Part shown: positions 10,831 to 19,510 of the stretch, piece by piece | How positions within the stretch are numbered: the stretch's first letter is position 1 | How the letters are laid out: the number at the start of each line of letters is the position of its first letter | The notes under the pieces: model-generated | Told to the model about the DNA's origin: nothing | Seen by the model: only the letters and a program-made list of their open reading frames with translations | Database searches by the model: none | Translations under genes and position numbers: made by a program | Source of the DNA: Topomyia yanbarensis | Taxonomy: Eukaryota; Arthropoda; Insecta; Diptera; Culicidae | Direction of reading: 5' to 3' | Assembly (NCBI RefSeq): GCF_030247195.1 | Contig: NC_080670.1 | Coordinates: forward strand, 96,551,901-96,615,900 | Length of the DNA stretch: 64,000 nucleotides

Positions 10831-11949
10831 TTTTGCCTTTCTCATATAGAAAGGTTATGCAATCACTCTGAAAAACGTCAACCTAATCCCGGCCCGAGGG
10901 TCGAGTGTCATATCCCATTCGACTCAGTTCGTCGAGATCGGAAAAAGTCTGTATGTGTGTGTATGTGTGTGTATGTATGTGCGTATGTGCCAAATAATGT
11001 CACTCATTTTTCTCAGAGACGGCTGACCGATTTGCCCAAACTTGGTCTCAAATGAAAGGTGCAACCTTCCCATCGGCTGCTATTGAATTTTGGATCGATC
11101 GGAATTCTAGTTCCGGAATTACGGGTTTCAGAGTGCGGCCACACAGAAATTTCTCATATAAACTATAGGAAAAATTAAAAATAGAATTTTTATTTTTGAT
11201 GCTAAATGTGTTCAAGGTGCATGAAACGTCGAGATTTGATGCAAACTCGAAAAAAAATTTGACGACGATTCACTTTTTTGGATTTTGGCACATTTTTTTC
11301 TTTCTCATATAGAAAGGTATGCAATCATTCTGAAAAACGTGAACCTAATCCCGGCCCGGAGGGCCGAGTGTCATATCACATTCGACTCAGTTCGTCGAGA
11401 TCGGAAAAAGTATGTATGTGTGTGTATGTGTGTATGTATGTGTGTGTGTATGTGTGTATGTATGTGCGTATGTGCCAAATAATGTCACTCATTTTTCTCA
11501 GAGATGGCTGGACCGATTTGCCCAAACTTAGTCTCAAATGAAAGGTGCAACCTTCCCATCGACTGCTATTGAAGTTTGGATCGATCGGAATTCTGGTTCC
11601 GGAATTACGGGTTTCAGAGTGCGGCCACACAGAAATTTCTCATATAAACTATAGGAAAAATTAAAAAAAGAATTTTTATTTTTGATGCTAAATGTGTTCA
11701 AGGTGCATGAAACGTCGAGAATTGATGCAAACTCGAAAAAATTTTTGACGACGATTCACTTTTTTGGATTTTGGCACATTTTTGCCTTTCTCACATAGAA
11801 AGGTTATGCAATCACTCTGAAAAACGTCAACCTAATCCCGGCCCGGAGGGCCGAGTGTCGTATCACATTCGACCCAGTTCGTCGAGATCGGAAAAAGTCT
11901 CTATGTATGTGTGTATGTAGGTGTGTGTATGTATGTGTGTGTATGTGCG
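10831..11949 (+). repeat. ~485-bp satellite monomers, left end of array
   Basis: First monomers of the satellite that forms the backbone of the rest of the window. A monomer begins with the small hairpin CCTTTCTCATATAGAAAGG. It continues with CGGCCCGGAGGGCCGAG, a (TATGTGTG)n-type tract, a block with CTGGACCGATTTGCCC, a block with GGATCGATCGGAATTCTGG, and an A/T-rich end. Two near-complete units and part of a third are present. The third is split within its microsatellite by the R1-clade insertion at 11950. Confidence 0.95.
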
Positions 11950-12869
11950 TTTTTTTTACAATGGAGAAGACCTTTATGTCCTAGCCCAGTACACGTGCTA
12001 TTGGTAGGGTCCAATCTACCGCACGGGGTGCACTGGGGGCGTGTCGGACTCAAATGGTGACCAGCCATTAATACCGACTAAACTTCATTGAGCTCCGCCA
12101 TCATTCCTCCCAGGAACTACCTCTCGGTATTACTTCTGGGGTGATGGCTGTACTAAGTGTACTCATTCACTCTCACTCACGCGTTCATACATCCTGTATG
12201 AGGCTTACTTGGGTGCTCTCTCAATCGCACTTTGATTCACTCTCAAACATGAGGCTGACTTTTGTGCTCACCTTTTACGTTCCATGCGAGGCTGACTTGT
12301 GTGCTCACCTTACTCGTTCCTTGCTAGGCTTACTTTTGTGCTCGCCCCACCCATACCATGTGAAGCTGACTTGGGTGCTCACCCTATCACCTGATTCACT
12401 CTCAATCGTGCCACTCTATTGTACCTTTGTCACTCCCCCTGGCATCCCATGTGGGACATTTTTCTTAGGCCCCACTTCTGACATACCATGCGAGGCTGAC
12501 TTGTGTGCTCACCTTTTTCATTCCTTGCTAGGCTGACTTTTGTGCTAGCCTCTACCAACCTGTGAGGCTGACTTTTATGCTCACCCTTAACATACCGTGT
12601 GAGACTGACTTGGATGCTCACCCTTTCACTCCTCTGCCACGCCATGAGGCATCGATAGCTTAGTTCCAACATACTACGCTACGACCCTCCCGTCTTGGCA
12701 TGAGGCAGTCCACTTATACGCCTATACACTCACTCTTCTGTCTTGCTTCGGGGTGGCTGGGCTTACCCCTTACGCGGTTGCCATTCGCTACGCCAAACCT
12801 GCCTCGGCATGAACAGACCATTCACTCCCTTTTTTGCGCTTGGCCTTTTTTGCTCCAGCTAACCAATCA
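11950..12869 (-). repeat. 3' UTR of R1 copy A with a ~36-bp minisatellite
   Basis: Between the ORF2 stop and the A-tail there is no gene. Positions ~12199-12635 hold nine degenerate units of 28-50 bp built on GAGGCTGACTTGTGTGCTCA (plus-strand reading), for example at 12249, 12290, 12328, 12363, 12492, 12529, 12566 and 12600. The tail-proximal ~240 bp (11958-12198) is the best conserved part among copies and includes CACGTG. The same arrangement is in copies E, F and H, so the minisatellite is a family trait. Confidence 0.85.
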
Positions 12870-15845
12870 CTAGTTAGCCGTGCCCGCCGTCTGTTGCTCG
12901 GTTCGCCAGATTACCTGTAGCCTACTGGCAATCTGGATGGTAGCAGCCGAGACTGCGTTCCACTTCTCCACCGATTGACACATCCGCTGAATAAGGGTAT
13001 CAGGGGTTGTGTCCCAGCCACAGACGTCAAGCATTGCTCTTCTTTCGACGTCGAACCGATGACATACGAACAGTATGTGTTCGGCAGTTTCATCTACACC
13101 TGGGCAGTCCGGGCAGACTGGGACCTCCGCGTGCCCGAACCTGTGGAGGTACTGACGGAAACAGCCATGGCCTGACAGGAATTGTGTCAGGTGGAAGTGA
13201 ACTTCCCCATGGGGTCTTCCCACCCAGCTCGATATGCTAGGTATCAGCCGGTGGGTCCACCTACCTTTCGAGGAGTTGTCCCACTCACGCTGCCATCTGG
13301 CGACCGAGGTCATCCTGGTGCGCTCGCGGGCTCCCCTATTTTCACGTAGCTCAAAGCACTCCTCATCTTCCCGAATGACCAGCCCGACTGGCATCATGCT
13401 CGCTATCACGCAGGATGCATCGTGTGATACCGTGCGGTAGGCAGATATCACTCTGAGGCACATCACGCGGTAGGTGCTCTCCAGTTTCTGTAGGTAACTG
13501 GTTACCCTCAGTGCTCTTGACCATGACGGGCCGCCGTACATGAGGATAGATACGGCAACGCCTGCCAGTAACCTACGTCTACTGGCGCACACCTTTGAGC
13601 TGTTGGACATCATTCTCGATAGAGCCGCAACAGCAGTCGACGCTCTCTTGCACGTATAGTCGACATGGCTGCCGAAGGTCAGCTTGTCGTCTATAATGAC
13701 TCCGAGAGACTTCAGACTTCGCTGTGAAGTGATCGCGACTTCTCCCACATGGATAACTGCATGTTGTGCCGACTTGCGGTTGTTGACGATAACTACCTCC
13801 GTCTTATGATGAGCGAGCTCCAGGCCTCTCGCGCTCATCCATTCCTCCACCGTGCTAATCGCGTGTTCTGCGGTTAGTTCTACCTCAGGAATTGACTCCC
13901 CGTAGACCTCCAAGGTTACGTCGTCGGCAAAGCCGACGATCTTGACCCCAGGAGGGAACTTCAGTCTCAGAACCCCGTCATACATGAGGTTCCATAGCAC
14001 CGGGCCTAGGATCGAGCCCTGCGGGACTCCGGCGGTAATCGGAACCCTTTTCTGACCGGCATCGGTCTCGTATAGCAGTACGCGGTTTTGGAAGTAACTT
14101 TCCAAGATCCGGTACAGGCCCACCGGTAGGCTAAGCCGGTATAACGAGAGCGCGATGGCATCCCAGCTTGCGCTGTTGAATGCGTTCTTCACGTCAAGTG
14201 TCACTAACGCACAGTATCGAATACCTCGCCTTTTTCGTTGGATCGCTATCTCGGCAGTATTTATCACTGAGTTGATAGCGTCCACTGTGGACTTACCCTT
14301 CCGAAAGCCAAACTGGTTGCTTGACAGACCGTCCGTACCTTCCGCGTACGGGGTGAGCCTGTTGAGGATGATCCTCTCAAGCAGTTTGCCAGTCGTGTCT
14401 ATCAGACAGATTGGTCTGTACGCCGATGGGTCGCCTGGCGGCTTCCCGGGCTTCGGCAACAGCACCAGTTTCTGCCTTTTCCATCTATCGGGGAAACGGC
14501 ACTCGTCAAGGCATCTCTGCATAGCTATCCTGAACATGTTCGGGTTCGCTATGATCGCTGCCTTGAGAGCGTTGTTTGGAACTCCATCCGGCCCTGGAGC
14601 TTTGTTCATTGCTAGGGATTTAGCCACTGCGAGTAGTTCTTCATTCGTCACTGGAGCCACCATTTCGACCGTGCACGCACTGTCTCGTAGTGCAGGTGGC
14701 CAGGGGCTTGTGGCTCGAGACGGGAAGAGTACTTCAATAATCGTTGCCAACCGGTCCGGAGACCGTTCTGGCGGTGAGGAGCCCCCTTTGGTCTTGGCCA
14801 TCACAATCCGGTAGGCGTCACCCCACGGATTCGCGTTGGCACTCTCACACAGGTTGTCGAAACACGCTCTCTTGCTGCTTTTAATAGCCTTGTTAAGGGC
14901 TAATTTCGCAGCTCGAAACACTTCACGGCGGTTCTCTCTTGCATCCTCGGTGCGAGCTCTTTGCATCCTACGTCTAGCTCTGAGGCAGGCTGACCGTAGA
15001 GCTGCAATCTCGGCACTCCACCAGCATACCGGGCATCTACCGTTTCTTGGCAGTGTTTTTCTCGGCATAGTGGCGTCGCACGCGCGTGATAGAACAGCTA
15101 CCAGCGCATCCCCGCTTAGACTGTCGGTGTTAGCCTCCAGTCCCAGGGCCGCGGTGAAAGCTTCGCTGTCTAAGTGATTGGACTTCCACCCGCGTACCTG
15201 ACAGGGATCTCCCGCCCTCGGATGCTGCACACCATAGTTGATCTTAAAGCGGATTGCTAAATGATCGCTATGGGTGTAGCCTTCGTCTACCCTCCATTCC
15301 ATGCCTGGAGCCAGACTCGGGCTGGCAAAGGTCACATCAATCCACGCCTCCACTCCGTTTCTACGGAATGTACTAGCGGAGTCATTATTAGCTAGCACAG
15401 TATCGAGTTTCGCAAGCGCTTCCATTAGCGCTTGACCCCTGCTATTTGTACAGCGGCTGCCCCACTCCACTGCCCAAGCGTTAAAGTCTCCCGCTATTAC
15501 TACCGGTTTCCGGCCCACTAGGTCCGACGAGAGCCTGTCGATCATCTGGTAGAACTGTTCTATTGGCCACCTTGGTGGGGCGTAGCAGCTGCAATAGAAC
15601 ACACCATTGATCTTGGCAATCGCCACACCCTCGGCGGAGGAGTGTATTACCTCTTGAACCTGGAACCGTCCCGTTGTACAGATTGCCACCATTCCAGACC
15701 CGTCCGACACCCAATTGCCGTTGCCGGCAGGGATGCTGTACGGGTCTGATAAGAGGGCGACATCTGTCCTCGACTCCGAGACCGACTGCCACAGCAGCTG
15801 TTGGGCTGCTGCACAATGGTTAAGATTTAGCTGTGTGACGTTCAC
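12870..15845 (-). CDS. R1-clade ORF2: endonuclease-reverse transcriptase (991 aa), copy A
   Basis: This polyprotein nicks target DNA and copies the element RNA at the nick. The AP endonuclease (about residues 1-215) shows TQLNLNHCAAAQ, LLSDPY, AGDFNAWAVEWGS (D120, N122) and THSDHLAIRF (S193-H195). These are R1-clade signatures, except that the usual catalytic Glu of SEPY is Asp34. RT blocks follow: APGPDGVPNNALK, YRPICLIDTTGKLLERII, FGFRKGKSTVDAI, LVTLDVKNAFNSASW, AGVPQGSILGPVLWN and GFADDVTL (F639-D642). A C-terminal CCHC-like motif, CPDCPG...HILFVC, lies near residues 911-932. The only possible start covering the endonuclease is GTG at 15845, overlapping the ORF1 stop as GTGA; the first ATG is codon 52, inside the domain. 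No stop or frameshift is present. Confidence 0.93.
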   Translation of the reverse strand: MNVTQLNLNHCAAAQQLLWQSVSESRTDVALLSDPYSIPAGNGNWVSDGSGMVAICTTGRFQVQEVIHSSAEGVAIAKINGVFYCSCYAPPRWPIEQFYQMIDRLSSDLVGRKPVVIAGDFNAWAVEWGSRCTNSRGQALMEALAKLDTVLANNDSASTFRRNGVEAWIDVTFASPSLAPGMEWRVDEGYTHSDHLAIRFKINYGVQHPRAGDPCQVRGWKSNHLDSEAFTAALGLEANTDSLSGDALVAVLSRACDATMPRKTLPRNGRCPVCWWSAEIAALRSACLRARRRMQRARTEDARENRREVFRAAKLALNKAIKSSKRACFDNLCESANANPWGDAYRIVMAKTKGGSSPPERSPDRLATIIEVLFPSRATSPWPPALRDSACTVEMVAPVTNEELLAVAKSLAMNKAPGPDGVPNNALKAAIIANPNMFRIAMQRCLDECRFPDRWKRQKLVLLPKPGKPPGDPSAYRPICLIDTTGKLLERIILNRLTPYAEGTDGLSSNQFGFRKGKSTVDAINSVINTAEIAIQRKRRGIRYCALVTLDVKNAFNSASWDAIALSLYRLSLPVGLYRILESYFQNRVLLYETDAGQKRVPITAGVPQGSILGPVLWNLMYDGVLRLKFPPGVKIVGFADDVTLEVYGESIPEVELTAEHAISTVEEWMSARGLELAHHKTEVVIVNNRKSAQHAVIHVGEVAITSQRSLKSLGVIIDDKLTFGSHVDYTCKRASTAVAALSRMMSNSSKVCASRRRLLAGVAVSILMYGGPSWSRALRVTSYLQKLESTYRVMCLRVISAYRTVSHDASCVIASMMPVGLVIREDEECFELRENRGARERTRMTSVARWQREWDNSSKGRWTHRLIPSISSWVGRPHGEVHFHLTQFLSGHGCFRQYLHRFGHAEVPVCPDCPGVDETAEHILFVCHRFDVERRAMLDVCGWDTTPDTLIQRMCQSVEKWNAVSAATIQIASRLQVIWRTEQQTAGTAN

Positions 15846-17313
15846 GGCTTCTTCTTATTTAACTCACCGAAGGGACACGAAGGTCCGCCCATAGCATGTT
15901 TATGGGCTTGCTTCTTAGCGGTGCAGATAAGGCACTTGTGTGCCTTAGTGCACCCCCGCTCTTTATGCCCCTCCTCGCCGCAGCGACGACATAGTTTGCT
16001 CCTATCTATGCCTTTGCATTCGTTTGCTTTGTGGCCGGACTCAAGGCACCGATAGCACCTATCCACTGAAGGCGGCTGGGGCATACTAATAGGGCATACC
16101 GACCAGCCGATCTTTAGCTTCCCTTTCTCGGTTACCTTTTTGGCATCCGCATTCAGTAGCCTGAGGTAGGCTACTTGGGTGCCAGAGGGTCCATCTCTCA
16201 ATCGCACAGAGGCCCGCTCGATTGTGACGTCGCAATGCTCCTTAACGGCTGCGACGACGTCTTCTGCGGTCGTGAACTCGTCCAAGTGCTTGCACTGGAG
16301 AGTCGTTTCCGCACCTAGCGACCTGATTTGGGCGCCCTCACCAAGGACCTCTTGGGCCAAGGCCTTATATACTGCACTAGACTGTGCGCCTCGCTTCAGC
16401 ACCAGAAGCATCTCTCCAGTGCTGGTGCGTCTTACGCTACGCACATCCTGCCCAAGGGCCGAGAGGCTTTCGGCCGCCTTCATCGATTTTAGGACATCGG
16501 CGTATTTGTCCTTGTCGGTTTTTAACCACAAGGCTTCGCCTCTGTCCTTGGCCTTCTTCGCAGGCCGCGGTACCTCCGGTGTCGGTGCCGGCTTTTTCTT
16601 GGTGACCAGCGTCCAGGGGTTTGAGCCCCCTGCCCCGGTCGTGCCGGGTTGCTGGTACCATCGCTCTCCACAGCGAGGTCACTCTCGCCCTCGCTTACCT
16701 CGCCCAAACGGCGTTTGACCTTAACGGTTGCACGCCGAGTGGTGTCGGTTTTGGCACCCTCGCCTGGCGACTTCCTAGGGCGCTTCGCGTTCGATGCCGT
16801 CTTGCGATTGCCCTTGCCTTTTCCCTTCGAGGGGAACTCGGTCGCCGCTCCGATCGACGTGGCTGCTCCGTAGAAGGTAAAGGCCACTGTCTGTGAACCT
16901 CTATCGACCTTCTCTCTTTCCTCCCTATTGGAGGCCACTGTCTGGGTTTCTCTGTCGGGCCTCTCCCGACATTCCACCCTCTTAACATAGGCCTGCTGTT
17001 CCTGTCTTGCGACACGAACAGCTTTCCGGAGCTCCAGGAGGCTCAACTTCAACTCCTTGGCTATGTTCTGCTTTGCGCTAGCGAACTCGATTATTGAATC
17101 GAGTTGCTTCGCTACTTTGCGCATCGCAGATATTGGCCCCTCCGATGCATTGGTAGGGCTATTGCCTACCGCTGCTGGGGGGTCACTGGTGCTTTCGGAT
17201 GCAGCACTCATCGCTCCACTACTCTCCCCACGGGGGGGAGACCTCGCCAAACCACCTCTAGCGAAGGGGTTTGGCACCTCCGTTTGTTTAGTATATTTAT
17301 TTTTGCTCTCCAT
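15842..17313 (-). pseudogene. R1-clade ORF1 (gag-like nucleic-acid-binding protein), copy A, frameshifted
   Basis: ATG at 17313 (MESKNKYTKQTEVPNPFARG) begins a protein that binds the element RNA. It has an N-terminal charged and coiled region, a basic KRPRKSPGEGAK segment, and at the C-terminus three cysteine knuckles: CYRCLESGHKANEC, CRRCGEEGHKERGC and CLICTAKKQAHKH...C. At about 16626-16630 a run of five C (plus strand) replaces the six C of copies D, E and H, shifting the frame after PARPGQG. The two parts are 17313-16522 and 16531-15842; the repaired length would be about 490 codons. The loss is in a homopolymer, so a sequencing or assembly error is possible. Confidence 0.85.
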
Positions 17314-17660
17314 ATCAAATCGCACGAGTCGCGCGAGAAATAAATGTCCGCCACGCCAGAGCTCCGCATTAGCGTGGTAAGGGACGCTTACTGTGGGGGT
17401 TGCCCAGGTACCCCACAGGCTCCGTTAACGATCGAGCATCTTTTTCACCCCCTCGATCACCCATCCCTCGGCACGGGTCGCTTCACGCTTTGGAATTGGG
17501 GTTATGTCCTACCTTGCTTTACGTGGTGATCTCGGCCAGGATCATCACAACCATCCTCCTTTACCAGGGCTTTGGACCTGTAGCTCTGGTTCTCAATAGT
17601 TCCATGTACGTATGTTATTACAGACATGCTACTATTGAGATCCGTCATTCGCTAGCGGAG
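17314..17660 (-). promoter_or_regulatory. 5' UTR of R1 copy A, presumed internal promoter
   Basis: About 347 bp between the element's 5' end (ACTCCGCTAGCG) and the ORF1 start. Nearly the same sequence occurs at 26304-26650, 36354-36700 and 62777-63122. Full-length non-LTR elements normally need a promoter within this region. I could not identify specific elements beyond short GC-rich blocks. Confidence 0.5.
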
Positions 17661-18199
17661 TTATGTGTGTATGTATGTGTGTATGTATGTGTGTGTATGT
17701 GTGTCTGTATGTGTGTGTATGTGTGTGTATGTATGTGCGTATGTGCCAAATAATGTCACTAATTTTTCTCAAGAGATGGCCGGACAGATTTACCCAAACT
17801 TAGTCTCAAATGAAAGGTGCAACCTTCCCATCGGCTGCTATTGAATTTTGGAACGATCGGAATTCTGGTTCCGGAATTACGGGTTTCAGACTGCGGCCAC
17901 AGAGAAATTTCTCATATAAACTATAGGAAAAATTAAAAATAGAATTTTTATTTTTGATGCTAAATGTGTTCAAGGTGCATGAAACGTCGAGATTTGATGC
18001 AAACTCGAAAAAAAATTTGACGACCATCCACTTTTTTGGATTTTGGCACATTTTTGCCTTTCTCATATAGAAAGGTTATGCAATCACTCTGAAAAATGTC
18101 AACCTAATCCCGGCCCGGAGGTCCGAGTGTCATATCACATTCGACTCAGTTCGTCGAGATCGGAAAAAGTCTGTATGTGTGTGTATGTGTGTGTATGCG
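17661..18199 (+). repeat. Satellite segment between R1 copy A and element C
   Basis: It resumes inside the TG-rich tract interrupted by copy A, finishes that monomer, and runs through the next monomer's hairpin start (18056) to its own TG-rich tract, where element C is inserted. The variant CTCAAGAGATGGCCGGACAG (~17768) is otherwise seen only at ~26758, next to copy D. Confidence 0.93.
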
Positions 18200-18207
18200 T
18201 TTTTTTT

Positions 18208-19510
18208 AGAGAGCAGTAAAAAAATTTTAGGAAAACCCTGAGTGAGGAAAAATGTACAAAAACCCCAATGTCTCAGGGAACGGGTTTGGGCTGCCATCAT
18301 CCGACCCGCTAAAAACCACTGCTGTTGCCCAGAACCTGATTCCTCCCCGGCACTACCTTACGGCATAACTTCGGAGAGGGGTTTTTATGTGCATAGCACA
18401 CACTCTAATTCAACTACTTACTAGTTCGTTTCTTCCGCAGGGTTACAGTCCCACTCCTCTACACACCACCAATTCTCTACAATCCAAACAGACTGGCAAG
18501 TTCTGCATGGCAGTCGGAAAGCTGGCTGTGAGTCGAGGCTTAGTACTCCTCCCCTACGAGTACAGTCTGGGCTGCAAACTTCAGACTGTCTAATTCACCG
18601 AGCCCTTCGGCCTCCTTGTGCCAGTTAGCACCGTAACTCTCTTCTCGCACCATTCAGCGCCGTTTACTCATTGAGCACCAGACTTGTTCGCGAACTACTC
18701 GGTCTAGTCCCCGACGATGGACCTAGCCTACTCCGACGGAGAATTCCCTGGCGAGAGAAGTTCTCCCGAAACCGAGCCAACCAACCAGATGTCGAGGTCA
18801 GTTCGGCGATTCCGATGGAGCAGGGCGTCCGGTTCGCTGATGCCCCGACGACCTGCGACTGGTGGTATTTCGTCGCGGTCTACTCAGTCTAGTCCCCGGC
18901 GGTGGATCTAGCTTACGCCGACGGAGAGTTCCCCGGCGAAGGAGGCTCTCACGATACCGATTCTTCTTTTGTTTTAACACCACAATTTCTTGAGCCCTTT
19001 GGCTTCCTCTCGTTCCATTTCGCTCTACTTTCCCGATAAGCAATTCAGCTCCCGCCCCCACTTGTTCGCGAACTACTCAGTCTAGTCCCCAACAATGGAT
19101 CTAGCCTATTCTCCTGCAACCGAGCGGTAGATTTCTCCTGATTCCGATGTTCGTTTTTGTGAGCCATTTAGCTCTCCGCGTCGTTCCGATCTACTTGATC
19201 TAGTCCCCGGCGGTGGATCTAGCCTACTCAACGGGCCATACAGTAGGTGCTGAGGTCTATCCGGCGATTCCGGTTGGAGCGTAGCTTCCGGTTCACCAGC
19301 GCCCCAACGACCCACTGCTAGCTCTGCGACGCGGTCTACTCGGTCTAATTCCCGGCGGTGGATCTAGCCTACTCACGAGCTACCCGGTAGGATGTCGAGG
19401 TCGGTTCAGCGATTCCGGTGAAGCTTGACGTCCGGTTCACAGGCGCTCCGACGACCCAACTCGGTGCTACGTCACGTACTACTCAACTGGTCCCCGGCGG
19501 TGAACCTAGT
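18208..19510 (-). repeat. 3' UTR of element C with repeated stem-loop units
   Basis: No gene. At least six copies of a unit built on GTCTAGTCCCCGGCGGTGGA followed by TCTAGCCTACTC (plus reading) occur near 18698, 18886, 19080, 19197, 19346 and 19489. Several are followed by GACGGAGAGTTCCCCGGCG. Each unit can pair TAGTCC with GGATCTA around a CCGGCGGT loop. The spacing is irregular (100-190 bp). The array lies between the ORF2 stop and the A-tail, where RT-recognition structures sit in R1-type elements. Confidence 0.7.

Larger units (their letters stand above)
11950..17660 (-). mobile_element. R1-clade (Waldo-like) non-LTR retrotransposon, copy A, full length
   Basis: 5.7 kb on the minus strand: 5' UTR (17660-17314), ORF1 (17313-15842), ORF2 (15845-12870), a ~910-bp 3' UTR, and an A8 tail at 11957-11950. 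Both ends abut the TG-rich tract of one satellite monomer, and both halves of that monomer remain. The element therefore inserted into the microsatellite; in element orientation the tail joins CGCACATACACAC, an (ACAY)n sequence. R1-clade endonuclease and RT signatures are clear. ORF2 is open but ORF1 has a 1-base deletion, so this copy is probably not autonomous. The 5' end ACTCCGCTAGCG is shared with copies D, E and H. Confidence 0.92.

Noticed and set aside
14155..14814. 219-codon plus-strand open frame opposite R1 ORF2, also at 33207 and 59378
   Set aside because: Antisense shadow of the conserved RT region; its similarity across copies follows from ORF2.
17314..17325. Upstream GTG start for R1 ORF1 (MRFDMESK)
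   Set aside because: An ATG four codons later is shared in position by D, E and H, and the upstream residues are not conserved in E (GLYM).
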